Source: Agrostemma githago | Taxonomy: Eukaryota; Streptophyta; Magnoliopsida; Caryophyllales; Caryophyllaceae | Direction: 5' to 3' | DNA length: 64,000 nucleotides | NCBI GenBank assembly: GCA_958450325.1 | Contig: OY288257.1 | Span: forward strand, 56,878,938 to 56,942,937 | Shown: positions 12,240-22,740 of the stretch, piece by piece | Position numbering within the stretch: position 1 is the first letter of the stretch | How the letters are laid out: each line of letters opens with the position of its first letter | The notes under the pieces: model-generated | Database searches by the model: none | The model's input: the letters and a program-made list of their open reading frames with translations, nothing else | Told to the model about the DNA's origin: nothing | Position numbers and translations under genes: made by a program

Positions 12240-13621
12240 ATATAAAGATATTAAAGTTATCCCACATCGACAAATGATAATAAGGTGATAAAATTCTATA
12301 TTATAAATAATAGTAATCATCCGTCCTTATATATCACCAAAAAAATTGAGTCATAAAGAACTCTCAAAATTATAACCTTAAGTAATTATCCCACATCGAG
12401 AATTAAGTAATTATCCCATATCGAGAAATTATGATGAGGTTATGGAATTCTATAATATAAATAAGAGTAATCATTATTTTTGAATATCGACTAAAAAACT
12501 TTTGAGTCTTAAAAAAACTCTTAATAAGACTACGTAACTTAAAATTGTACCAGATCGAAACAATTAAAATAAGATGATGATTCTACATTATAAATAAGAG
12601 TAATCATGTATTCTTTTGGATCTTCAAATGAGTTCTTAAGACATTAAATTATCCCACATCAAAAACATTATGATAATGAAATTGTATATTATAAATAAGA
12701 TTAACCATTCGTTCTTAAAATCAATAAAAAACTTTTGAGTCTTAGAAAATATCTTAATAAGACTACAAACTTTAAATGACATAATCTCACATCGAAAAAT
12801 ATAACAAGGTGATGAAATATATTATAAATAAGAAATAAGAATAATTAATTCTACAATTAGCCGATGAAATTCTATTATACAAAATAAAAGTAATCATTCC
12901 TCCAAATTATGACTAATCATTCGTTATTGACTAATCATTCGTTATTAGATATCTTCCAAAACTCAATTAAGTCTTAAAAACCTCTTAAGACTATAAACTC
13001 AACTAAAATTATTATAAGTTCTTAAGACTATATCTAAATTTAAGTCAAAATTATTCTATACCGAAAAATTATGAGGTGATGTAATTTGATATTATAAATA
13101 AGATAAATCATTTGTTCTTAGATATCAAAAAAAAGTTTTTTGAGTCTTACAAGAGTACTTGAGACTATAAACTTAAGGTAAGATTTTCCCACACCGAAAA
13201 ATTATAATAAGGTGATCGAATTTTATTATATAAATAAGAGTAATCGCCCATTAAGTTAGATATAAAAACAAACTCTTTTATTATTATAATTATCCTAACG
13301 TTGTCTCACATCAAAAAATTATGATGATGTGATGAATTCTATATTACAAATAATAATCATTTGTCCTTGGATATCAGCTAAAAAATATTTGAGTCTTAAA
13401 AATGCTCTTAGGACCATAAGCTGATGGAAAAGAGAAATCATTTGTGTTTAGATATTAACCAAAAATTTGACTTCTAAAAAGAGTTTTTAAGACTATAAAC
13501 CTAAGTAGAATTATCGCATATCAAAAAATTATGACGAGGGATGAAATTTTATATCACAAATAAGAGACATCATTTGTTTTTAGATGTTAATCAAAAAGAT
13601 TTGTCTTATAAAAGCAGCTAT
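12240..13621 (+). repeat. Array of snRNA-promoter-like repeats, part 1
   Basis: Diverged units of about 115-155 bp share the order: TCCCACATCG, then TATAAATAAG about 32 bp later, then ATCATTCGTCCTTAGATATC, then AGTCTTAA-loop-TTAAGACT, then ACTTAAGTAAAATTA. TCCCACATCG is the plant upstream sequence element (USE) of snRNA genes. The gap between USE and TATAAATAA is 32 bp at 12260, at 12414 (TCCCATATCG) and at 13187 (TCCCACACCG), which is the polymerase II type spacing. The array is cut at 13621 by CACTA-1 and resumes at 22306. Confidence 0.75.
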
Positions 13622-14439
13622 CATTACTACAAAACATCAAATAGACATGGGTCGTTTTCACAAATAGACATGGATCGTTTTCACTAATAGACATGGGTTT
13701 CGCGACCCATGTTAAGTTGAGTGACATCTATTGTCAAATACTTAGACATAAGTCATACGACCTATGTCTATCACCTATGTCTATCTAAAACATAGACATA
13801 GGTTCTTCAAATAACCCATGTCTATTTGTATATTAGACATAGGTTAGCAAAATTAGCCCATGTCTATAAAAACAATAGACATTGGTTATTTGTACGCCCT
13901 ATGTTTATTGTCATAGTGTAGGCATGGGTTATTTTGTACGCCCTATGTCTATTGAACTGCTAAATTACAAAAAAAAAAATATTACAAAATAGGTGCGCCA
14001 CTTTCACATAAACTAGTATTAATCTCGTGCATAGCATGCACGAATGACCGTTAAAAAATATTTTGCGAATTATATTGTAGATATCATCATGGTTGTGTAT
14101 TTTCAATAAACACACGTACAAACAAATAAAAACATGGTTGAATTGCGCGGCGATTAAAAAATATTTAGTATAAGTGGCTTTATATAATTAGTATAAGTGG
14201 TTAACGGTCAAAATGGTATTAATTTTATCTGCCTATATATTAATAAGTGGTACGCGCAATCTCGTGGATGTATATATAAAAAATATATACGTTATTTTAA
14301 TTTCGCAAAATATATACGTTATTTCACTTTATAGAATACCGTACATTTTAATTTTAATATTTATTGTCATATTTAAATGTGTCTTTGTAATTTTTAATGT
14401 ATTAGAATTGTGCTACATTATTTTTTAACTATGGACCTA

Positions 14440-14528
14440 CTCTTTCTGTCTCGGTCATTTCTTGTCATTTGATTAAAATATTTTTCACAAATAATGTAAA
14501 AGAACAACAAATGACTGAGACGGGGGAG
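14440..14528. mobile_element. Stowaway MITE
   Basis: Eighty-nine bases with inverted ends (CTCTTTCTGTCTCGGTCATTT-like left, GACTGAGACGGGGGAG right) between TA duplications (14438-14439 and 14529-14530). It lies inside CACTA-1. The remainder of 13965-15470 is AT-rich, with no gene recognised. Confidence 0.8.
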
Positions 14529-15555
14529 TATTTATTTAGTTTGGAGTAAAGTTTATTTTTGAATGTTGACTTATATTTAGTTTAACAACGATTCATTGTT
14601 TAAAATTGTGATGCCTTAAAAAAACATTTTATGAATAGGATGAATTTTTTATTACTAAACTTAATTAATGAATCGTTTAGCGAAATATTAATTCAAATAA
14701 AAAAGTTATAGTTTTAACTAATTTAATTACGGGATATTTAGTGGTAGGCGTAATAATAAAGAAAGTAGTCACAATAAAATAAAATAATGAGAGCAAAAAA
14801 TTTAAACTTTTGAAAATGAGTAAACTTTAACTTTAACTTAACATTAACTAAGGTTAAAAATAAGTTAACTTTGGTAGTTAATAGATTGATGAATTAAATA
14901 ATCCCCAAATAATTGTGGGAGCGACACCTAAGCATTTTTTAGTGAAATTGATTGTAGAGGCTTAAAAAACCTTGTTTTAATAAAATAGGTATAGTAATTA
15001 AATTTTATTAATAACAAAACAATTAATTACAGCAACAAGGCATTATCTCTTTTCCGTCCTTCCACACTATAGAGATACTTAACTACAAATGAATCAAGAC
15101 ACCGTTGCGCATGATGTTCTTCTTAACCTTTCTCCGAACTATTTCCTGTCAATCAAATAAGGGTTAACAACATTAAAGAGATTCCAAGGCTGAAGTTAAC
15201 ATTTAATGATTCGTATTTTTTGAATCGGAAAAATATATAACGTACCACAAAGATTAGCACCAAGGAAGGCACGGATAAATTCATGAGTGCGGTAAGTTCA
15301 CAAGAGTTCATCTTAAAACATAGAACTAACTGAATAAATGACTTTCCACGTCTAAAACTGCCTACTCATAATTAAGTCTAAATAGAAAACATAAAACAAA
15401 ATACAGATATTAAAGAATTGTTCCTAGACTTAATGGGTTGTTGTATAATTTAACAAGTTATCAAAAGAAAATTATACTGGTGCAATTCCAGAGTTAACAG
15501 TTATAGAGAAGCCACATGGATGAAAGAAGAAATTGAAAGGATACGGTCCTAGTAC

Positions 15556-15708
15556 CTCATCTATACGACAGAAAAATTGGCTCAAAAAATCAAATCCAGA
15601 ATCTGGCCAAGCAGTAGCACTTATGATCAACCCTCTACCAGGCAACTGTTTTATTTTCTCAAGGTTTGGTTGATAAGAAGCTACGGCTTCAGTTGAGGCC
15701 AAGACAAC
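15556..15708 (-). pseudogene. Captured exon of a PhzF-like (phenazine biosynthesis-like) isomerase gene
   Basis: A 153-nt exon on the minus strand, in frame throughout, is bounded by CATCAG at its 5' side and GTACTAGG at its 3' side, so splice signals are preserved. It encodes VVLASTEAV, then PNLEKIKQLPGRGLIISAT, then DSGFDFLSQFFCR, close to the segment before the EDPVCGSAHC motif of plant PhzF-family proteins. That family comprises predicted isomerases related to diaminopimelate epimerase. The next exon, with the conserved Cys-Gly-Ser motif, was not found. Only one exon is recognised, so this is a captured fragment. Confidence 0.65.
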
Positions 15709-16064
15709 CTGATGAAAACATAAGACATAATCCATGGACCAAGATGAGTAGAGTTGCAAAATTTCTGAAGAGAAGGAAGGGAAAGTAAACACAAAATGAT
15801 GAGCATTTAACATACAAAATAATCTTCTGAACCCGTCTTCTTGTACTAATTTCTTAAAATAATCATATATAAACATATGAAAGACGGATGGAGTAAATAA
15901 GATGGGTGAATTGTTTTTTTATTATTCAAGAGTGTATTTTAATCAAAAATAGAAAAATAATTGAGACAAATGAAGTAGAGTAATAAGAAGGATGCATAGA
16001 GTATAAAAAAAGTAAATAACCATTGATGAAGTTCTAAGCTACTCAGTAACCAAAGCAAACTTAC

Positions 16065-16226
16065 ATAAACGAAGTTGTCAACCAGTCATCCTTCTTCTGG
16101 ATCGCAATGCAAAGATCTATTACTTTGAGATCCATTTCCCTGCATAGCTCAATATAAGCTTTGGAGTATTTGCCACAGAGTTCATTGGTTCGAGCTAAAT
16201 CCTTGAGGAATGCATAGGGTGCTAAT
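16065..16226 (-). pseudogene. GDSL esterase (CPRD49/isoamyl-acetate esterase type), exon C
   Basis: A 162-nt exon with TTTTTCAG before it and GTAAGTTT after it on the minus strand. It encodes LARTNELCGKYSKAYIELC and LKVIDLCIAIQKKDDWLTTS, matching the plant SGNH-hydrolase family that includes CPRD49 (TNELCGKYS ... KVVDLWTAIQKxxDW). The phase joins exon B in frame (AG then ATTA). The catalytic Asp-His exon that should follow (DGIHFSxEG) is not seen downstream. Confidence 0.8.
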
Positions 16227-16313
16227 CTGAAAAAGTGTTTTTTTTTTTTTTTGCAGAATTAGCATTTCGATTTTCCTGAAATAACGAAATGAAAAAGACT
16301 CAAGGGAGATAAC

Positions 16314-16369
16314 CTGTTTGATTCTTTGATAAGGACCTCATTTACGGGAGGAGCGCCAAGGAAAATGAT
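16314..16369 (-). pseudogene. GDSL esterase (CPRD49 type), exon B
   Basis: Fifty-six nucleotides between ACACAG and GTTATC on the minus strand encode IIFLGAPPVNEVLIKESN, the (V/I)IFLSAPPVNE segment of the family. Splice phases fit exon C. The 87-bp intron between them (16227-16313) contains a T-run before the acceptor, as usual in plants. Confidence 0.75.
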
Positions 16370-16702
16370 CTGTGTAGTATCTGAAAGACCCTATGTAATT
16401 TGGGAAGTTTTAGATTTTCTGATGAACTCAAATTCTAGGGGTATAAGACAACGAACATAACTTAGCAATGACTTCTGTATTTAGTCGCATGATTGTAGGG
16501 ATAATAGGTTGGACTCACAGGTCGGTGTATACAAGTTTTATCTGTTTACCGAGTGTTAACACTCTTTTAATGTTCCTCAAACCGTTATAATTTGAAGAAA
16601 CGATAACCTCATGACAGCTCATTAGTATATAGAGATGTTAACATGCACAAAGCATCTAATATAGCAAATGACAGAATATATACGGAGTATAAGCAAAAGC
16701 AC

Positions 16703-16800
16703 CTTGAGATGAGTAGCAATCTTTCTCATATTCTCCACATATTCGGGAAGAGGTACATGTGGGCGAGGCCTGAAGGGTGAGGCCTCACCGAATATAATTA
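16703..16800 (-). pseudogene. GDSL esterase (CPRD49 type), exon A, frameshifted and cut by CACTA-2
   Basis: The minus strand reads VRPHPSGL in one frame and then PHVPLPEYVENMRKIATHLK in the next, so a one-base shift separates the two halves of the family segment PHPSGLGPHVPLPEYVENM. It ends with CTCAAG followed by GTGC, a possible donor. The 5' side stops where CACTA-2 begins at 16804; the preceding FGGN segment lies on the far side of that element at about 21283. Confidence 0.75.
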
Positions 16801-17755
16801 TTACACTAGTAGAAAAAGGCCCATTGACATCGGTTATTTTTTACATTTACAGCGCTTTTTGGGCGATGTATATCCAGGCGATGTATATTTGTGATTTGTC
16901 ATTTACATCGGTTTTGAACTGATGTAAATATTGCTTTGTTTACATCTGTTTCAATCAAAACCGATGTGTATATTATGCCATTTACATCGCTTTTTGTTTT
17001 GAACCGATGTTCATATTGTTTCATGTACATCGTTTTTTGTTTTAAACCGATGTAGTTGTTGTTCCATGTACATCGGTGGTTGCATAACCGAAGTAAATTT
17101 TTTCTTATTTACATCAATTTTCATTATAAGCGATGCAAACGTTATTTCAACTACATCGCATTATGTTTTGAACCGATGGCAATATTGTTCCATTTGCATT
17201 GGTTTTTAACCCCAGTCGATGTCAATGTTTTTTCAAATACGTCACTTTTTGTTTAACCGATGAAAAACCAAAGAATTAAATCGCTTTTTGATTCACTATT
17301 TTGCACGCTATTTAATGCTATGTAAAATCTGAATTTACATTTCCACTATAAATAATACCCGTAAAATCAATCAATCACAACACAACCCAATAAACGATTT
17401 TCAACAATTCTTCCACAACCATCTATTAATCTAAAAACACATCTCATATACAATTGCGTTCACCTACAAGTTAAACCTACTATCTTATTTGGAGTACAAA
17501 AGAAAATGTATCATGTTATTACCCAATTCTAGGACATTAAAATCAATCGTACAATACATTGTTAAACGTATTTTAAATAGTAAAGCGATCAAAGCTCTCG
17601 AACCTTGTTCATCTGATGAATTGTCAAATCTGAACCTGAAACACACTACAAAAACATAAACTATACGGAGTAATTGTCATTGCTAAACATAAAAGCAATT
17701 CAAGAGGAATAGATCAAGATACCATTTCTAAGTCGTCCTGGTATATACCAAATTA

Positions 17756-17843
17756 CTCCCTCCAAACCACTACAATTTACCCACTTACGGAGTATTATTT
17801 TAATCCCTCACATAGTGAGTAAATCATAGTGGTTTGGAGGGAG
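17756..17843. mobile_element. Stowaway MITE
   Basis: CTCCCTCCAAACCACTA at the left and its complement GTGGTTTGGAGGGAG at the right, with TA duplicated on both sides (17754-17755 and 17844-17845). It lies within CACTA-2. The rest of 17285-18850 is AT-rich or CAG/CAA-rich, with no gene recognised. Confidence 0.88.
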
Positions 17844-18879
17844 TAGTAAATAGGGCTATAACTTTAATAAAACGGATCAAAGAAATAAACTGAGTTATGA
17901 TACACGCACCTGCCGAGTCATGCTATCATATGTTACCTGATGTTGATGTCTGAGCCAATAAAATAATTGTCTTCATCGAAACTAGCACGATAGCCTACAA
18001 AACAATTGAGAACACATATGGCATCACATAAGCCACTATATAAACAAGTAAAATAGATTAAATAAGATAATCGAATATATAATCGTATAAACTGAATATA
18101 TATAATCAGATTGAGGCTAGAACGGAGTAAGAATAGCAATAACAAGCAGCAGCCTGCAGCAGTAGTAAGGTGCAACAACAACAGAACCAAGGAGGCGAAA
18201 CGAGCAGTAGTCACTGCACAATGACAGAAACCAGCTGAACGGTTAAGGATAGCAGCAACAACGTGAATGAGTAAGAAAAGAGCAAGTTGTTGACTTCATT
18301 TGCAACAAACAAAACAATGAGAATCAGCAACAGAAAAGAATACTAGCCACTAGCCACGACATCAACAAAAACAGCGTACAACAACAGTAGTAGCGAGCAG
18401 GACACTCAACCAACAGCAGCAGCATGACGACTGCAGCAGTAACAAAACAACAACAAAGGCAGCAATAGCAAACACCAGGAATAGTAAGACATTAACGCAC
18501 CAATGACGGAAAATAGATGACTGGAGGAACGAAAAGAATACACGAATAAATGGCAGCTACACGAGAAAACAACAACGACGGGACGACAGTACATCAGCAA
18601 CAGTAGCCATATCGTACAGTAGCAGTAACGAATAGCAACAACATGAGCGAGAAAAAAAAAGGAGAAAGAGGCTACCTTTCAACAAAATTAGGCGGTATGT
18701 CAACGACGAAGGCAGCAGAAATGATTGACGATGGCAACAAAGCAAAACAGAGGGAAAACACGGAATTGGAGGAGCTAATGAACGAAGATGGTGGTGGTTG
18801 TAACTACATTATCCAGTAAAAATGATGAGTTAGTGGGACTGTTATGTTCGTGTATCAATGGTTGATACAAATTCTTATA

Positions 18880-19419
18880 TGAGGCGGTTTTATATGATGC
18901 AGACCCCACCCTAGAAACTCCAAAGCCCCCTTCATCTTCCACTCTTTACAAAGCACGTTAATCATGATATTACAACTGCGATCGTTAGAACTAATGTGAA
19001 GGCTAAACATCTCGGCATACAAAGAAATTATGTACAAAACCATGTCATTGAAATGGAATTAGATCTAAGAAAGGAACTCAAGATATGGTTACAAGTTTCA
19101 ACAGTGAGCAACATACCTTCCTTGCAATTGGTCATCAAATTAAAACAATTGAAAGCTTGATCGGGTTTGTTAAGGAGACACAAACCCCTAATCCAGTAGT
19201 CGAAGCAGAGGGTGATATATCCTTTTTGAGTTCATGGAGGGCGTGCAAAAAATCGTGAAAGAAGCGGGCGGCGGAGGGAGGAGAGTGGGCCGAGAGGAGG
19301 CGGCTAGAGAGGTGGAGAGCACGAGTGGGGGAAGAAGACTGGGAGGGGATGACGAGGGCGAGGGAGGAGTAGGCGTCGAAATAGGGGATAGGGTTGAGGA
19401 AGTGGGAGAGTTTCTTCAT
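18880..19419 (-). pseudogene. Captured fragment of a pentatricopeptide repeat (PPR) gene
   Basis: Three minus-strand pieces resemble the start of a PPR gene. First, from an ATG at 19419, a frame of about 75 residues contains SPPSAARFFHDFLHAL. Second, after a frame change, IRGLCLLNKPDQAFNCFNLM (about 19120-19195) ends at AAG followed by GTATGT, a plausible donor. Third, at about 18900-18990, RSCNIMINVLCKEWKMKGAL is a clear PPR-type helix pair. PPR proteins bind organelle RNA. The broken frames and the position inside CACTA-2 make this a captured, dead copy. Confidence 0.6.
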
Positions 19420-19579
19420 TGTATTTGGCTATTTGCCCCCAACTGCCATTCTAACCTTTTCAAACCATACACATACGAGACGACGATCAACTCCCACTTT
19501 TAACTTTCATTTAGGTTTGGTTACATCTTTTTTCGCGATAAAGTAGTACGGAGTACCAGCACGGAAACAATCCAACTAC

Positions 19580-20023
19580 GTACAGCTGTCAAATGTTGAC
19601 CCGATTCATTAGAATCCGAAAATTTAGTCACACGAAATCGACCTAATTCGCTTATTACCCTTGACCCGATAATCAGTAATCCGAACCCGACCCAATTTGA
19701 ACCGAAACTGATAAGATTAATGACCAGAAGACTACAAATCTTTTAGATTCATCCAAAAGAAAATGATTTAGGGTTTAGCTTCATAACTTAGACTTAATAA
19801 CAAAGTAATTAAGCAAATTAATAGTAAAAAAAATTCTTATTGGTAAAATATCGAAGTAATATGAAAAAGTAACTAAACCCATAATGTTTGATCCCAACAC
19901 GATCTAACCCGTCAAATCAGCTGACCCGAAATGACCCAACTTAATAGCAACCTGACTCGAACCCAATATGACCTGGCCCGATTTGACTCGACCCGAGTGA
20001 CCCGATTGCCACCCTAAAGTCGG
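19580..20023. mobile_element. Probable hAT-type MITE rich in CCCGACCC motifs
   Basis: The right end reads GATTGCCACCCTAAA (complement TTTAGGGTGGCAATC), a common hAT MITE terminus. The left end (AGCTGTCAAATGTTGACCCG) is a weaker counterpart. Both halves contain GACCCGA repeats in opposite orientation. I could not confirm a target duplication, so the borders are approximate. Confidence 0.4.
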
Positions 20024-20251
20024 GCCATGACATACATCTTTTTATAATAATCGTACCCTTTCTATTGTTGATATTTTATTATGTTTGATATCTGTGTAAC
20101 ATCAATTTGTAATTAGTCTCTTAATAAATTTAATGAGAGATTGTTTCTCAGTAAACCTAATCTAAAAAGAAATACAGGTACTCTACCGAGTACTATTTGT
20201 TAGCTTGCCTGTGGTTAGAAATTATTTGTTTGAAAATTTGTGTCTTTGGTA

Positions 20252-20520
20252 CTCCCTCCGTTGAAAAAGAATCTTCCCTTTTACTTTTGGTACAAATTTA
20301 AGAAATCGATTGTTTATTATTAAAGGTACAATGGGTAAAAGTTAAGTACGGAGTGTTCGTTTAATATTAAATGTATGGTAGACAGTGACATTTAATTAAA
20401 TATATTATAAGGTTTAAAGTATTTGTTTAATATTAAAATAATGACCAAAATGGAAATGAGATGCCTGAAATTGAACGTCCCAAAAAGAAATAAGAGAATG
20501 TTCGACTTGAACTGATGGAG
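20252..20520. mobile_element. Stowaway MITE
   Basis: CTCCCTCCGTTGAAAAAGAA at the left pairs with GACTTGAACTGATGGAG at the right, with TA on both sides (20250-20251 and 20521-20522). About 269 bp, no ORF. The following 400 bp up to the CACTA-2 right subterminal repeats are AT-rich without features. Confidence 0.75.
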
Positions 20521-21282
20521 TATTAGATTATATGCGATTAGTATAATTTTTTAAAAAATTGTGTTTTTGTTATTCCTATTGGATAAAAGATCATTTATCT
20601 GTGGAAATTTTGTTTCTTTAATCAAAAATATCATTTATCATACTTAAATGGTTATTATTAACCGTTCTTTTTAAGCTTATTCTGGTAGTGGTATAGTATA
20701 ACGTACACTATTTACTAATTATTTTTATTTTATTTATGTATTGTTTAACTTTTTTTAATATAAAAAATATATACTTTGTATTAAATTAATTAACATGGTC
20801 TTGATATATTTTTTTATGGAATTTAATTTTACATTTAAGAATAATAAATATTCATCGTAATAAAATAATTCCAATAATATCATCGGACTTTGACTTGTTT
20901 GCAATGATATGAGAATAGTATTTACATCTATTTATTCAATAGCGATGGCGATATTGACAGCCCAATTACATCAGTTATAAATACATTGGTTATTAATCAA
21001 CTGATGTCAAGGCAAACGCATTTACATCGGTTGTGCTACAGTCGATGTAAACGCATAAGTCATAAATACATCGGTTATCAATCAACCGATGTCAATGAGA
21101 GTACATTTACATCGGTTTTTCATAACTGATGTAAATAATCGATGTAAAAAAAAATTGTATAAAATTTACATCGTTTTTTTTGTAAAAAAACGATGTAATT
21201 ATCCATCAAAAAGAATTTACATCGCTTTCTTTAAAAAATGATGTCATTGTGGCGATGTCAATGGGACTAAATGTACTAGTTA

Positions 21283-21329
21283 GTTCCCTCCAAAGTACAC
21301 TACGACTAATGATGGCTGAACTCCGACAC
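21283..21329 (-). pseudogene. GDSL esterase (CPRD49 type), FGGN exon, second degenerate copy
   Basis: The minus strand encodes VGVQPSLVVVYFGGN next to the CACTA-2 right end. Relative to the copy at 21471-21524 it lacks one base just after the splice acceptor (TTTTAG then GTGTCGG instead of GATGTCGG), so the frame is broken. It is the downstream member of a 194-bp tandem duplication. Confidence 0.75.
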
Positions 21330-21470
21330 CTAAAATGAAGACAAAAAATAACACACAATGAAGTGGGGTATTAGTAGACTGTAAATAAAGGAACCATATA
21401 GTACATCTCAGTTTCGGCATCAACAAACACTTTGAAATGGGGTTAACACATTGTATACCTCTGTTCTCAC

Positions 21471-21524
21471 CAAATCGTTCCCTCCAAAGTACACTATGAC
21501 TAGTGACGGCTGAACTCCGACATC
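21471..21524 (-). pseudogene. GDSL esterase (CPRD49 type), FGGN exon, first copy
   Basis: A 54-nt exon between TTTTAG and GTGAGAAC on the minus strand encodes DVGVQPSLVIVYFGGNDL in frame. The FGGND segment is the conserved block III-like oxyanion region of plant SGNH hydrolases of the CPRD49 group. Upstream exons with the GDS nucleophile motif are not visible between here and the CACTA-1 border at 22305. Confidence 0.8.
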
Positions 21525-22440
21525 CTAAAATGAAGACAAAAAAACAACACACATTGAAGTGGGGTATTAGTAGACTTTAAATGAAGGAATCATATAGTAC
21601 ATCTTAGTTTCGGCATCAACAAAACACTATGAAATGGGGTTAAAATATTGCATACCTCTGTTCTTTTGGACGGAAACCAGACACCTAAACTGTAATGAAA
21701 TGAACTAAACTTATATAACATGGACTAAACTCAACTGAACTTAACTCATAGAAAATGAAATTAATCCTAAAAACAACTGAGACTAAATATTTCAAATTCA
21801 ATAGACCCAGATTAGACTAAAGTTTACACAATTTCGTTTACAAGCTCACAAACTATCACTAAAGTTCTAAAGACATTGCAAAAGTTATATAAGACAGACT
21901 GTGCACATTTAAAAACAGAAGGCAAAGCTTCTACCAATATATATATGCCTCTTACCTTTAGTGTACCTAGAATGTCTACTAGTAGAATGTATCTAGAATT
22001 AAATCGATTTTTGAGAAAGAACAAAATGAAAATCGAATAATCAACTAATAGTCAGATAAATGAAACAAGGTCAGATTCATAAAGTAATTACTACATCAAA
22101 AATGAACAATTAAACAGTGAGATGAAGAATCTAATCAAATGAAACTTAATCAAGTGAAACAAGGTCTGATAGTGTAGAAATTTCTCTGTATATTCTCTTG
22201 TATATACATCATTTTTTAATAACCTATGTCTATTAAAAATAGATGTAGGTTTTACCTTTAACCTATGTCTATTAGGTCATGTCTATGACTAATTTTGTAG
22301 TAGTGTATAAACTTAAGTAAAATTATAATAAGATGATAGAATTCTACTATATAAATAAGGAGTAAAAGCAATCATTTGTCTTTAGATATCAACTACAAAT
22401 CTTTTGAGTCCTAAAAAAACTTTTTAAGACTATAAACTTA

Positions 22441-22740
22441 GGGCTTGTTTGGTTCACCATGGGAAGATGAAGTTACCAGGAACTTAAATTCACGTGAATT
22501 TGTATTTCATGGGAATTACAAAAATATTGTTTGTTTGCCATGTGAGAAATGACTTCATGCAGGAAGTTCTACACACGAAGGGTTGCTTGGTGAGTAACTT
22601 CCCATTATGGAGGAAGTGACAATTCCTGGGAAGTGGCAATTTCGTCACTTTCATGAAATGGGCAACCAAACAACTCCCTGAAAATGCAATTCATGGGATC
22701 TTGCACTTCCCGGTAATTAGATGAGTAACCAAACGAGTCC
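22441..22740. mobile_element. Tourist-like (PIF/Harbinger) MITE
   Basis: A 300-bp element with left end GGGCTTGTTTGGTTCACC and right end GTAACCAAACGAGTCC, imperfect inverted repeats. The TTA duplication at 22438-22440 and 22741-22743 is the PIF/Harbinger signature. Confidence 0.85.

Larger units (their letters stand above)
16804..21281. mobile_element. CACTA-2: 4.5 kb CACTA element nested in the GDSL esterase copy
   Basis: The left end CACTAGTAGAAAAAGGCCCA and the reverse complement of the right end (ACTAGTACATTTAG, then CCCATTGACATCG) are inverted repeats; the last base of the right end appears changed. Subterminal regions (16820-17280 and 20920-21270) hold many near-palindromes of ACATCGGTTTTGAACCGATGT type. 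The element splits the esterase sequence between FGGN and the PHPSGL segment. The 3-bp target duplication is not clean (TTA on the left; TAG or AGT on the right), so the exact right border may be off by a base or two. No transposase is seen. Confidence 0.75.
21283..21670. repeat. 194-bp tandem duplication covering the FGGN exon and intron
   Basis: GTTCCCTCCAAAGTACACTA starts at 21283 and again (one change) at 21477, and both copies continue through CATCAACAAA and ATGGGGTTAA to CTCTGTTCT. A few substitutions and one exon indel separate them. The remaining 21676-22200 has TAAACTGAACT-like text and no gene. Confidence 0.88.
13622..22305. mobile_element. CACTA-1: 8.7 kb CACTA element with captured gene exons
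   Basis: Right terminus AATTTTGTAGTAGTG and left terminus CATTACTACAAAAC are inverted repeats (CACTACTACAAAA type, with one change in the left copy). The 3-bp target duplication TAT lies at 13619-13621 and 22306-22308, and joining the flanks gives the array sequence CTATAAACTTAAG. Subterminal arrays of TAGACATGGGTT and its complement fill 13640-13960 and 22210-22290, as expected for CACTA. No transposase is visible. It carries PhzF-like and GDSL-esterase exons, which suggests a non-autonomous gene-capturing element. Confidence 0.85.

Noticed and set aside
15472..15876. The whole 134-codon minus-strand ORF as one protein
   Set aside because: Only residues 57-107 match the PhzF family, and both ends of that part are splice junctions; the rest is intron read through.
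18406..18745. Minus-strand Ser/Leu/Cys-rich ORFs in CACTA-2
   Set aside because: They arise from CAG/CAA-type repeats (AGCAGCAACAACA on the plus strand), overlap in frames and resemble no protein; possibly captured untranslated DNA.
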